Source: Vibrio sp. SCSIO 43136
GTDB taxonomy: Bacteria > Pseudomonadota > Gammaproteobacteria > Enterobacterales > Vibrionaceae
NCBI RefSeq assembly: GCF_023716565.1
Contig: NZ_CP071848.1
Span: 124,001-188,000, forward strand
Direction of reading: 5' to 3'
Length of the DNA: 64,000 nt
Position numbers and translations under genes: made by a program. This document shows positions 43,146 to 51,181 of the stretch, piece after piece (position 1 is the first letter of the stretch; every line of letters begins with the position of its first letter). Under the pieces are notes generated by a model. The model did no database searches. It was not told the DNA's origin and saw nothing but the letters and a program-made list of their open reading frames with translations.

Positions 43146-43200
43146 CGGACGCTGGTGCTAACGGTAAAACGGTAAAAGGGTAAAAGGGTAAAAGGGGGCG
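43146..43200. repeat. Post-terminator short repeats after hemE
   Basis: CGGACGCTGGTGCTAA (43146-43161) repeats the unit at 20793-20808 with one change. It is followed by four 8-bp units (two ACGGTAAA, two AGGGTAAA) and AGGGGGCG, related to the CGGTAAA array after rpoC. Confidence 0.65.
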
Positions 43201-43347
43201 TTGGTGGTGATTTGGGAGGGCTATCTGCTTTCGTAAAGCTCGTTCCCGCATTTTACGTGGTAATGCATGTCTTACTGAATTACAGACGAAATACATCTGT
43301 GTTCAATCAACATCAAAGCACACATCGTGCGTTCTACAGATTGAAAT

Positions 43348-43396
43348 CAGTTTAAATAGCTTTTGGTGCATGGGTGACCTAAAGCTATTTAAACTG
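43348..43396. repeat. Perfect 16-bp inverted repeat, hairpin 1 of an array
   Basis: Arms CAGTTTAAATAGCTTT and AAAGCTATTTAAACTG around a 17-nt loop (TGGTGCATGGGTGACCT). First of three related hairpins. Confidence 0.85.
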
Positions 43397-43405
43397 TACA
43401 TGTGC

Positions 43406-43443
43406 AGCTTTTGGTAAGGAAGGGTTGTTGGTGTCTAAAAGCT
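43406..43443. repeat. Hairpin 2 of the array after hemE
   Basis: Arms AGCTTTT/AAAAGCT; loop contains GGGTTGTTGGTGTCT, related to the loops of hairpins 1 and 3. Confidence 0.7.
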
Positions 43444-43514
43444 AGATAAGCTTTCTGTGAGTATTTTAAGTCCTATTAAACAGCTGCTTAGGTGGTTGTC
43501 TCTTCATGGTGTGC

Positions 43515-43552
43515 AGCTTTTTCTAGGGGAGGGTTGCTGGTGACCTAAAGCT
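43515..43552. repeat. Hairpin 3 of the array, overlapping the next gene's stop
   Basis: Arms AGCTTT/AAAGCT; loop contains GGGTTGCTGGTGACCT. Preceded by GTGTGCAG as hairpin 2 is by ATGTGCAG. The right arm covers the stop codon of the UDG-family gene. The 71 nt between hairpins 2 and 3 may hold a decayed fourth copy. Confidence 0.7.
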
Positions 43553-44150
43553 CCTCAGGCTGTACGTCGAGATTAAGCTGCTGAATTTGTTGGCGCAGAT
43601 TTGGTACTACATCGGCTTCAAACCATGGGTTCTTTTTTAACCATAGCGTATTTCTTGGGGAAGGGTGAGGTAGTGGTAGAATTTTGGGCTGCCACTGTTG
43701 CCACTGTTGCCACTGTTGTACGGTTGCGGTGAGAGTTTTGGGTTTGTCGTCTAGGTAGTAGTTTTGAGCATATTGACCGATGAGCAAAGTCAGTTCGATG
43801 TTGGGAAGCTCGGCAAGTAGTTGCTGGTGCCATTTGGGGGCGCATTCCTTTCTTGGCGGAAGATCGCCAGAGCGTCCTTTACCGGGGTAACACAGTCCCA
43901 TCGGGATGATGGCGACCTTGTTTGGGTCATAAAAGGTCGTTTTGTCCATCATTAACCAGTGACGTAGGCGATCGCCACTGGGGTCATTCCATGGAATACC
44001 GCTGTGGTGTACCTTCGTTCCTGGGGCTTGGCCGATAATTAGCAGCCTAGCACTTTTTGCCGCTTGCACGACAGGATTTGCGCCTAGCTCTAGACTTTCT
44101 TCGCAGAGGCGGCAAGACCTTACTTCGGTGAGAAGGTTTTCTAAATCCAT
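43545..44150 (-). CDS. Uracil-DNA glycosylase superfamily protein
   Basis: About 201 residues from the ATG of MDLENLLTEVRSC; an in-frame TTG at 44162 is possible. UDG-fold signatures: LLIIGQAPGTKVHHSGIPWNDPSGDRL near the N-terminus and LPLPHPSPRNTLW near the C-terminus, the substrate loop and leucine-loop motifs. Two early cysteines (CRLCEESL) resemble the Fe-S type, but the full cluster set is not seen. A perfect 9-bp tandem triplet (43691-43717) encodes WQQWQQWQQ. Which damaged base it removes, if any, is unknown. It starts just after the dehydrogenase gene, probably one operon. Confidence 0.85.
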   Translation of the reverse strand: MDLENLLTEVRSCRLCEESLELGANPVVQAAKSARLLIIGQAPGTKVHHSGIPWNDPSGDRLRHWLMMDKTTFYDPNKVAIIPMGLCYPGKGRSGDLPPRKECAPKWHQQLLAELPNIELTLLIGQYAQNYYLDDKPKTLTATVQQWQQWQQWQPKILPLPHPSPRNTLWLKKNPWFEADVVPNLRQQIQQLNLDVQPEEL

Positions 44151-44168
44151 ATTCAAGACCAAGACACC

Positions 44169-45095
44169 CTAATAACCTTTGTTGAAATCGACTCGATGTT
44201 GAAGTTGAAAGCCATCGTGCCAGCGTTTGTAGTTTTCAACAAAAATCTCCATCACCTGATTAGGAAAACTGGTTGCCGCAATGTGAGGGGTTATCGACAC
44301 CTTCGGGTGCTTCCATAATGGATGCTCAGCACTTAGAGGCTCTTGGTTAAAAACATCTAGATAGGCGTGAGCGATATGGCCTTGCTCCATCGCAGTCAGC
44401 AAATCTTCTTCTACCAGCGCATCGCCACGCCCGACGTTAAATAGTAAAGCATGATTGGCTTGATTAAGTAGTTTCATATTAAGCATCCCACGAGTTTCCG
44501 GGGTGCTAGGTAGGGTATTCACGATGATATCCGCATCTTTGACCACCACGTCGAGCTCATGAATATGGAAAATGTGCTTAAACGGCGAGTTTTTGGGTGG
44601 GATACCGCTTTGATTCACACCACCTGTTTTCATACCAAAAGCATTACATACTTTGGCTAAATGGCTACCGATGCTGCCGCAACCAAGGATTAAGATCGAT
44701 TTTTCATTCAGCGATTGGTAAGGGTGTGGTTGCCACTCTTGCTGTCGTTGTTGGTGGCGGTATCGCGGTAGGTGTCTAAAATAGTTAAGAGTGTTGCCAA
44801 TGACATACTCAGAAATTTGTTGACCAAAGATCCCGTGCACCTTGGTGAGTTCGTAATCTTGATTGAGTGATTCGTCAATCAAGGCATCAATGCCAGCAAA
44901 GGTCGACTGAAGCCATTCTAATTGGGTAAATTCACTTAGACGTTTGGCCGCTAGTGGGGGATCAGCCAGTAAGATGTTTGCTTCATCAGGTTTATCCGTG
45001 AGGGTTAAATCTTCACACTCTGCTTGGGAAAGCAAGGTTTCATAAGGGGTTGGATCTTGGCACAAGATAAAGACTTTGTTGTCGATTTTATTCAT
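44169..45095 (-). CDS. D-2-hydroxyacid dehydrogenase family protein
   Basis: 308 residues. Rossmann dinucleotide motif LGCGSIGSHLAK (138-149); catalytic Arg223 in NVGRGD, Glu252 in NQEPLS and His271 in PHIAA. Most like glyoxylate/hydroxypyruvate-type reductases of the GhrA group, NAD(P)H-dependent; the true substrate cannot be read from sequence. Divergent from yjaG with about 70 nt between starts. Confidence 0.9.
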   Translation of the reverse strand: MNKIDNKVFILCQDPTPYETLLSQAECEDLTLTDKPDEANILLADPPLAAKRLSEFTQLEWLQSTFAGIDALIDESLNQDYELTKVHGIFGQQISEYVIGNTLNYFRHLPRYRHQQRQQEWQPHPYQSLNEKSILILGCGSIGSHLAKVCNAFGMKTGGVNQSGIPPKNSPFKHIFHIHELDVVVKDADIIVNTLPSTPETRGMLNMKLLNQANHALLFNVGRGDALVEEDLLTAMEQGHIAHAYLDVFNQEPLSAEHPLWKHPKVSITPHIAATSFPNQVMEIFVENYKRWHDGFQLQHRVDFNKGY

Positions 45096-45164
45096 TGGTT
45101 TGTTTTTTCCTTGGTGTGAATCAAGTACACTTCCGCTGTCTTTTCCAACAACTGTTAGGCCACT

Positions 45165-45752
45165 ATGTTACAGAATCCTCTTCATCTGCGTCTCGAAAAA
45201 CTTGAACCTTGGCAGCAGATTACTTTTATGGCGTCTTTGTGTGAGCGCATGTACCCGAACTATGCGGTCTTTTGTGAGAATACTGAGTTTGCCGAAGCTC
45301 GTATCTATAGAGATATTTTAGACAGTATTTGGGAGCAACTAACAGTTAAGACGGCAAAAGTGAATTTTGAACGTCAGTTGGAAAAGCTTGAAGAATTGAT
45401 CCCAGTGGCTGATGAGTTTGATTTCTATGGTGTGTATCCAGCTATCGATGCGTGTGTCGGCTTGTCTGATATGCTGCATGGCTTACTGGACCGTGAAGCT
45501 ATGTTTGAGGCAATGATCAAAGTGAGCCATCAGTCAGTTGAGACTGTAGCTCAGTTAGAAGAAGCACAAACGGGTGTTGAGGTTACTAACGCCAATCAAA
45601 AAGAAAACGAAGCAGTCTGCGAAGAGTGGGATGTGCAGTGGGCTATTTTCCGTCCGTTAAAAGAGGCGACTTCTCGAGATATCGAGCTGATTAAAGACCT
45701 ACGTGACGAGCTTCGAGACCAAGGTGTCAGTAATATTGGCTTAAGCCTTTAA
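45165..45752 (+). CDS. yjaG: YjaG family protein (DUF416)
   Basis: 195 residues, all-helical by composition, acidic. The N-terminal LHLRLEKLEPWQQITFMASLCERMYPNY is characteristic of DUF416. Function unknown; it lies near hupA, as in E. coli (yjaG-hupA-yjaH), though here brnQ and a CNNM gene are placed between them. Confidence 0.88.
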   Translation: MLQNPLHLRLEKLEPWQQITFMASLCERMYPNYAVFCENTEFAEARIYRDILDSIWEQLTVKTAKVNFERQLEKLEELIPVADEFDFYGVYPAIDACVGLSDMLHGLLDREAMFEAMIKVSHQSVETVAQLEEAQTGVEVTNANQKENEAVCEEWDVQWAIFRPLKEATSRDIELIKDLRDELRDQGVSNIGLSL

Positions 45753-45769
45753 TTAACTAAATTTCACTA

Positions 45770-45794
45770 GGGTGCGCTGGTCGCACCCTTTTTT
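45770..45794 (+). terminator. Terminator of yjaG
   Basis: GGGTGCG-CTGGT-CGCACCC followed by six Ts. Confidence 0.9.
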
Positions 45795-45965
45795 ATGCCT
45801 GTAATCTCTAGTCATATATTCTTTGGTTTGATATTAAATTTAGTGGAAAGTGCTAACATTTGGATTAAGGTTGAACGTAGTTACTTATTTTCATCTGAGA
45901 TATTGCAAGTTAAATTATAAAAAGCATAGTAAACATACTTTGATGTAAAACATAAGTGGTGTTTG

Positions 45966-47270
45966 ATGAAACTTGCAGCCAAAGATTTAGTCGCTTTAGG
46001 CTTTATGACATTTGCCATGTATTTGGGTGCTGGCAACCTTATTTTTCCTCCTTTGCTTGGCTATATGTCTGGTGAAAACTTTGTAGAAAGCATGATTGGC
46101 TTTCTTGTCACCGGAGTCGGCCTTCCTGCGGCGGCGCTGGTGGTCATTGCCTTAGTGAACGGTTCTGACAACCTTACCAAAGCCTTGCCTAAGCGGGCAG
46201 CGGTTGGTTTTTGGGTCATGCTGTTTATCGTGATTGGTCCTGCCTTTGCGGTACCTCGTGCAATTACTGTCGCTTACCAATTTACTTTTGCTCCTTTTAT
46301 GGGCGACGACGCACTGGCTTGGTTTTCGGCACTGTTTTGTATTGTGGCAATTCTGTTTTCCCTTTATCCAACCAAGCTAGTTGATAGCTTAGGTAAAGTG
46401 CTCACACCTTTATTGGTGTTGTTGCTTGGGGCGTTAGCTTTCTCTGTAATGTACTTCCCGAATCTTGGGCACACTATGGCGCAAGGTGCTTATCAGAGCG
46501 AGGCCTTAGCAGAAGGTTTAACTCAAGGTTATATGACCATGGATGCGTTGGGCTCGATTGGTTTTGGCTGGATCATTTTCCGTGCGATTCAGGGTATGGG
46601 GGTGAGTGAGCCAAAAGATATCACTAAATACACCTTGATTGCGGCCAGCATGTACGCAGGGGCGATTACCTTGGTTTATTTGGTATTGGCTTACATTGGC
46701 TTAACCAGTGGTTATCTAGAGACTGAATTTGCCAACGGTGGTGAAATCTTAACGGCATATACGCAGTATCACTTTGGTCAAGTCGGCACCATTTTGTTGG
46801 GTATTGTTATCTTACTTGCGTGTTTGACTACTGCTATTGGTGTCACGACTGCAGGCGCTGAGTTTTATTCAAAAACGTTCAACTGGGCTAAATATCGTTA
46901 TGCCGTGGCGTTTATGATGGTCTCTGCGGCATTGGTCGCTAACATTGGTTTGAATCAGCTGTTAACCATTACTTTGCCAGCTGTAGTTGCATTGCACCCA
47001 ATTGCGATCGCACTGATGTTGGTGGCGGTTTTTCGTAAGCGTATTGGTCGTATGATGGCAATGGTCGTTGTGCTGGTGGCGGCATTGTGTGGCAGTGCTG
47101 ATGCGATGCACATCATCGGTATGATGCCAGAAACTCCTCACCAGTGGTTAGAGGCAAACTGGCCTTTGTATCAATACTATGCTGGCTGGTTGTTGCCAGT
47201 GGTTGCGAGTTTGGCTGTTGGTGTGTTGACAGGTAGCAAGCCAAAGCAAGCGCAAGCTGCAGTGGCTTAA
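45966..47270 (+). CDS. brnQ: Branched-chain amino acid:cation symporter BrnQ
   Basis: 434 residues, highly hydrophobic with about 12 membrane segments. The LIVCS-family N-terminus LGFMTFAMYLGAGNLIFPPLLG and PKRAAVGFW...GPAFAVPRAITVAYQ segments are present. Imports Leu, Ile and Val, driven by Na+ in this family. ATG chosen; a TTG directly before it is also in frame. The yjaG-hupA interval differs from E. coli here, so it may be an insertion specific to this lineage. Confidence 0.93.
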   Translation: MKLAAKDLVALGFMTFAMYLGAGNLIFPPLLGYMSGENFVESMIGFLVTGVGLPAAALVVIALVNGSDNLTKALPKRAAVGFWVMLFIVIGPAFAVPRAITVAYQFTFAPFMGDDALAWFSALFCIVAILFSLYPTKLVDSLGKVLTPLLVLLLGALAFSVMYFPNLGHTMAQGAYQSEALAEGLTQGYMTMDALGSIGFGWIIFRAIQGMGVSEPKDITKYTLIAASMYAGAITLVYLVLAYIGLTSGYLETEFANGGEILTAYTQYHFGQVGTILLGIVILLACLTTAIGVTTAGAEFYSKTFNWAKYRYAVAFMMVSAALVANIGLNQLLTITLPAVVALHPIAIALMLVAVFRKRIGRMMAMVVVLVAALCGSADAMHIIGMMPETPHQWLEANWPLYQYYAGWLLPVVASLAVGVLTGSKPKQAQAAVA

Positions 47271-47278
47271 CAGGTTGT

Positions 47279-47304
47279 AAAAAAGGGGCGTTAAGCCCCT
47301 TTTT
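47279..47304. terminator. Bidirectional terminator between brnQ and the CNNM gene
   Basis: AAAAAGGGGC/GCCCCTTTTT symmetric stem, serving both convergent genes; it touches the stop codon at 47306. Confidence 0.85.
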
Positions 47305-47305
47305 G

Positions 47306-48361
47306 TCATTCATCGTCTTTGCTTTCTATCACACCGTGTTTGTGTTTCCAGTGTTCCCAGCGCTGATACGCAAGCTCCTGCATGTCGTGATTCTTGTCTG
47401 CTTCATCGACAATCTCTTCTCCTAGCAAGTGCTCAAACACATCTTCTAAGGTCACCAGACCTTGAATTGAGCCATATTCATCCACGACCAACGACAGTTG
47501 CAGCCTTTTGGCCATCATTTGGTCAAATGCTTTTGGCAGTGTTTGTGTGTTGAGTAACACGTGGATTGGACGCATCACAGCACCAAGCTGTTTGTGGCCA
47601 CAACCTTGCTGCTGAAGCTTAAATAGCTCTAAGCGGTGGACAAATCCTAGAATGTTGTCTTTCTGCTCACTGTAAATCAAAGGTCGTGAAAACGGCGTCT
47701 CTTTGTGCTCTTGTAAAAACTCATCCACGGTCATCTCTGCGCTGACACGGAAAACCACCGGTCTTGGTGTCATCACTTGAGTGACTGGTATGTCGTCAAT
47801 TTTTAGCAAGTTGCTAAGGATTTTAGACTCACCTTCTGCAAACTCACCCGACTCTTTAGCCAACATCGCCATGGCAGAGAGCTCATCACGCATTTTAGGG
47901 GCTTGATGACCGCTGGCGAGGCGTTTTGTGATTTGCTCTGAGAACCAGACAAAAGGCTTCAGTGCCCACACCATCCAACGTAGAACATTAGCGGTCATTG
48001 GGGATAACTGGCGCCAGTAAGTCGCACCAATGGTCTTTGGTACGATTTCTGACAGCACCAAGATACCAAGAGTCAAAACGGCGGAGAAAACACCAAGCCA
48101 TTGGCTACCAAATACCACGGCTGCTTGAGCACCAGCAGTCGCCGCACCTATGGTGTGAGCAATAGTATTTAGGGTCAGGATGGATGCCAGTGGACGGTCG
48201 ATGTCTTTTTTCAATTCAGAAAGACGGTCCGCCGATGGGTGACCTTGTTGGCGCAGCTGCGCAATATAGCTGGGCGTGATACTCAGCAGTACGGCTTCGA
48301 GAACGGAGCAAATGAATGATACGCCGATCGCAATCGAAACGTAAAATGTTAGCAGTAACAT
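47306..48361 (-). CDS. CNNM (DUF21) and CBS-domain membrane protein
   Basis: 351 residues. N-terminal CNNM/DUF21 transmembrane domain (about 1-185, with EAVLLSITPSYIAQLRQQG and LSEIVPKTIGATYWRQ), then a CBS pair (about 200-335, MTPRPVVFRVSAEMTVDEF and VVDEYGSIQGLVTLEDVFEHLLGEEIVDE). No C-terminal CorC_HlyC domain follows. Members act in Mg2+/Co2+ or other divalent cation homeostasis; often mislabelled haemolysin. Exact ion unknown. Confidence 0.9.
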   Translation of the reverse strand: MLLLTFYVSIAIGVSFICSVLEAVLLSITPSYIAQLRQQGHPSADRLSELKKDIDRPLASILTLNTIAHTIGAATAGAQAAVVFGSQWLGVFSAVLTLGILVLSEIVPKTIGATYWRQLSPMTANVLRWMVWALKPFVWFSEQITKRLASGHQAPKMRDELSAMAMLAKESGEFAEGESKILSNLLKIDDIPVTQVMTPRPVVFRVSAEMTVDEFLQEHKETPFSRPLIYSEQKDNILGFVHRLELFKLQQQGCGHKQLGAVMRPIHVLLNTQTLPKAFDQMMAKRLQLSLVVDEYGSIQGLVTLEDVFEHLLGEEIVDEADKNHDMQELAYQRWEHWKHKHGVIESKDDE

Positions 48362-48620
48362 GGTGTCCTACGTTATTTAATGAGTGATGTTTACCAAATT
48401 GGCTGTTTAGTTTTTGCCCTTTGGTAACGCTGATCTTGGCGCTTTATGCCTCAATTACAATGGTTAGAGTGACAAAAGTAGTAACAATTTGTGAGGTGTG
48501 GCTCATTAATCGTGCAAAACTTCAGCATTAGCGCCAATAGTGGCTGACAAACCTTTGCCACGACAGGCGTTTATGATTTAGAGTGGAAAAGTTTTCAGAA
48601 CATATAAGAAGGGAAACCTA

Positions 48621-48893
48621 ATGAACAAGACCCAACTAATCGATTTTATCGCTGAGAAAGCAGACCTTTCTAAAGCACAAGCTAAAGCAGCTCTAGAAGC
48701 AACTCTTGGCGGTGTAACTGACGCTCTTAAAGAAGGCGATCAAGTTCAGCTAATCGGTTTTGGTACTTTCAAAGTAAATCATCGTGCTGCTCGCACTGGT
48801 CGTAACCCTAAGACTGGTGATGAGATTCAAATTGCAGCAGCGAACGTACCAGCATTCGTAGCGGGTAAAGCACTGAAGGATTCAGTGAAGTAA
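48621..48893 (+). CDS. hupA: DNA-binding protein HU-alpha
   Basis: 90 residues. Histone-like nucleoid protein; dimer with two beta arms. [20 protein letters not shown], then the [24 protein letters not shown] arm region. AGAAGGG lies 9 nt before the ATG. The terminator after it overlaps the start of yjaH. Confidence 0.96.
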   Translation: MNKTQLIDFIAEKADLSKAQAKAALEATLGGVTDALKEGDQVQLIGFGTFKVNHRAARTGRNPKTGDEIQIAAANVPAFVAGKALKDSVK

Positions 48894-48899
48894 TTGAAT

Positions 48900-48931
48900 C
48901 TACGCCGGGTGTTATCCCGGCGTAGTTTTTT
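48900..48931 (+). terminator. Terminator of hupA, abutting yjaH
   Basis: CTACGCCGGG/CCCGGCGTAG, 10-bp stem with six Ts; the last T directly precedes the yjaH ATG. Confidence 0.92.
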
Positions 48932-49651
48932 ATGAGAAAGCTATTAATCACTTCTGCACTTCTTGCTCTTCTCGCAGGATGTGCTTCTGGCGATAAAATC
49001 GTTCAGGCCAATCAAACCTCCGAACTGAGTGGCGGTCAGACCATTGGTGACTCAACCAGCCTTTATTGGTACACCAAGGCCCTCAGTGGACCTGTTGCAG
49101 CTTCAGATTATGTCACCTCGGGAGACTATGGGCATTATGCCACCGAATATCGTTGGCAATCAGGCGTGCTTCGTGAATTAATTCGTGAAGGTAAGCGCTT
49201 GAAAGAGTCTGCCGCTGGTCAAAATCCGGAGTTAATCCCATATAAGATCCATATTCGTTACTCGAATGATGGGGAAGCGGTTTACCAACAAAACCGCGTT
49301 GATGGTCGAGTATTGCCTCTCAAACCAGAACAGATCCTACAGCTGCAGCAAGAAGCTCAAACCGTAATCGACATTACTGAATCGCAAAACAAAACTAACT
49401 TAAGCTTGATCCAAGGGTATTGGGACGGTGATGAGTTTGAAACTTGCGATGACAGAGACTTCTCGAACCTAGAGTTCAACCAAACCTTACCAAGCTTCGT
49501 GGTGAATCGATTAGCCACCGTTGATAGTTATGTGGCCTTTGTGGGTAAACAGGAGCTAGAAAGCACGTTATCGGTGCAGCAACTACTGATGCTAGCTGAA
49601 GATAACTTTGACTGTATCGAGCGCCCTCGACTCATACAGAGCGATGAATGA
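48932..49651 (+). CDS. yjaH: DUF1481 lipoprotein (YjaH family)
   Basis: 239 residues. Lipoprotein signal: charged start, hydrophobic core and LLAGC with the lipidated Cys17; Ala18-Ser19 follow, so outer-membrane sorting is likely. Function unknown. The signal peptide fixes the start at this ATG, yet no Shine-Dalgarno exists: the preceding 30 nt are the hupA terminator. Expression would need read-through and hairpin opening, or a leaderless transcript. Gene order hupA-yjaH-purD is as in E. coli. Confidence 0.88.
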   Translation: MRKLLITSALLALLAGCASGDKIVQANQTSELSGGQTIGDSTSLYWYTKALSGPVAASDYVTSGDYGHYATEYRWQSGVLRELIREGKRLKESAAGQNPELIPYKIHIRYSNDGEAVYQQNRVDGRVLPLKPEQILQLQQEAQTVIDITESQNKTNLSLIQGYWDGDEFETCDDRDFSNLEFNQTLPSFVVNRLATVDSYVAFVGKQELESTLSVQQLLMLAEDNFDCIERPRLIQSDE

Positions 49652-49682
49652 TCTCTGAGTGAGCCTCTGTCTCAAACTGAAT

Positions 49683-49713
49683 AAAAAAATGGCGCTCAAT
49701 GAGCGCCATTTTT
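49683..49713. terminator. Bidirectional terminator between yjaH and purD
   Basis: AAAAATGGCGCTCA/TGAGCGCCATTTTT symmetric stem between two convergent genes. Confidence 0.9.
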
Positions 49714-49743
49714 GCATCTTATCAATAGGATAAGCTAGAGAGG

Positions 49744-51033
49744 TTACTTCTCTTGCTCACGTGCAATAGCACGGTAGCCGATGTCGTTGCGGTGGAACAT
49801 GCCATCCCAGCTGATCTGCTTAGTTAGCTCGTAGGCACGAGTTTGTGCTTCAGATACGCTGTTACCTAGCGCCGTTGCACACAGTACACGGCCGCCGTTA
49901 GTCACAACATTGCCATCTTTATCAGCAGTACCTGCGTGGAACACCTTCTCGCCTTCAACGTCAGCTTGAGGAAGACCTACGATCACATCACCCTTGTTGT
50001 AAGACGCAGGGTAGCCGCCAGCGGCCAGTACGATACCGATAGAAGCGCGTGGGTCCCACTTAGACTCAACGGTGTCTAGCTTCTTATCAACTGCTGCAAG
50101 ACAAAGCTCAACTAGGTCAGACTGCATACGCATCATGATTGGTTGAGTTTCTGGATCGCCGAAGCGGCAGTTGTACTCGATAACCTTAGGTGTGCCATCT
50201 TTATCGATCATAAGACCTGCGTATAGGAAACCTGTGTAAGGGTTACCTTCAGCAGCCATACCACGTACCGTTGGGTAGATTACCTCTTCCATAATGCGGT
50301 TATGGATTTCTTGAGTAACAACAGGCGCTGGAGAGTATGCACCCATACCACCGGTGTTAGGACCTGTGTCTTTGTCGCCTACACGTTTGTGGTCTTGGCT
50401 CGTTGCCATTGGCAGAACGTTTTCGCCATCAACCATTACGATGAAGCTAGCTTCTTCGCCGTCTAGGAACTCTTCGATAACCACACGGCTACCAGCTTCG
50501 CCAAATGCGTTGCCTGCTAGCATGTCTTTGATTGCGTCTTCAGCTTCTTCTAGCGTCATCGCAACGATTACGCCTTTACCCGCTGCTAGGCCGTCAGCCT
50601 TAACAACGATAGGAGCGCCTTGCTCACGTACGTATGCGATTGCAGGTTCGATTTCTGTGAAGTTCGCGTAAGCACCGGTTGGGATCTGGTGGCGAGCTAG
50701 GAAATCTTTAGTGAATGCTTTAGAGCCTTCAAGCTGCGCTGCCGCTTCGGTTGGGCCAAAGATAGGTAGGCCAGCTGCTTGGAAGGCATCAACCACACCG
50801 ATAACTAGAGGCGCTTCAGGGCCTACGATAGTTAGCTCGATGTTGTTTTCTTTCGCGAATGCAACTAGTGCTTCGATATCTTCAACACCGATAGCCACGT
50901 TCTCAAGCTTAGGCTCAAGCGCAGTACCTGCGTTGCCAGGTGCGACAAATACTTTCTCAACTTTAGGGTTTTGAGCGGCTTTCCAGCCAAGAGCGTGCTC
51001 ACGACCGCCAGCACCGATTACAAGAATGTTCAT
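49744..51033 (-). CDS. purD: Phosphoribosylamine--glycine ligase
   Basis: 429 residues. ATP-grasp enzyme of purine synthesis making glycinamide ribonucleotide. N-terminal MNILVIGAGGREHALGWK, ATP-grasp segments (IVVKADGLAAGKGVIVA; EEFLDGEEASF), and the signature RFGDPETQ near residue 293 are intact. AGGA precedes the ATG. Cotranscribed with purH through a 148-nt gap that carries an ERIC-type repeat. Confidence 0.97.
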   Translation of the reverse strand: MNILVIGAGGREHALGWKAAQNPKVEKVFVAPGNAGTALEPKLENVAIGVEDIEALVAFAKENNIELTIVGPEAPLVIGVVDAFQAAGLPIFGPTEAAAQLEGSKAFTKDFLARHQIPTGAYANFTEIEPAIAYVREQGAPIVVKADGLAAGKGVIVAMTLEEAEDAIKDMLAGNAFGEAGSRVVIEEFLDGEEASFIVMVDGENVLPMATSQDHKRVGDKDTGPNTGGMGAYSPAPVVTQEIHNRIMEEVIYPTVRGMAAEGNPYTGFLYAGLMIDKDGTPKVIEYNCRFGDPETQPIMMRMQSDLVELCLAAVDKKLDTVESKWDPRASIGIVLAAGGYPASYNKGDVIVGLPQADVEGEKVFHAGTADKDGNVVTNGGRVLCATALGNSVSEAQTRAYELTKQISWDGMFHRNDIGYRAIAREQEK

Positions 51034-51065
51034 AATAAATCCTTTAAAAAAGTGGATTACTCTAA

Positions 51066-51178
51066 GCAGTTAGCGTTGTAGCAAGGCAGCGGTTGAATTC
51101 ATCCCCGGGAGCATAGCCTAGCTATGTGACCGGGGTGAATGAAATCGCTAACGCCGCTACAGCGTCAAATGCGACGAG
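51066..51178. repeat. ERIC-type palindromic repeat in the purH-purD gap
   Basis: An inverted repeat of about 113 nt. The core GGGAGCATAG...CTATGTGACCGGGGTGAA corresponds to the ERIC central palindrome (16 of 22 bases agree with the ERIC2 primer sequence by my count), flanked by GTTAGCG and CGCTAAC. It is transcribed as part of the operon. Confidence 0.8.
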
Positions 51179-51181
51179 TAA

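Noticed and set aside
43348..43552. Hairpin array considered as integron attC sites or a CRISPR array
   Set aside because: No integron core-site sequences, no cassettes or integrase, no regular spacers.
45966..48361. brnQ and CNNM genes as a recently acquired island
   Set aside because: Codon use and base composition look like the neighbours and there are no mobile-element traces; ordinary gene-order variation is enough.
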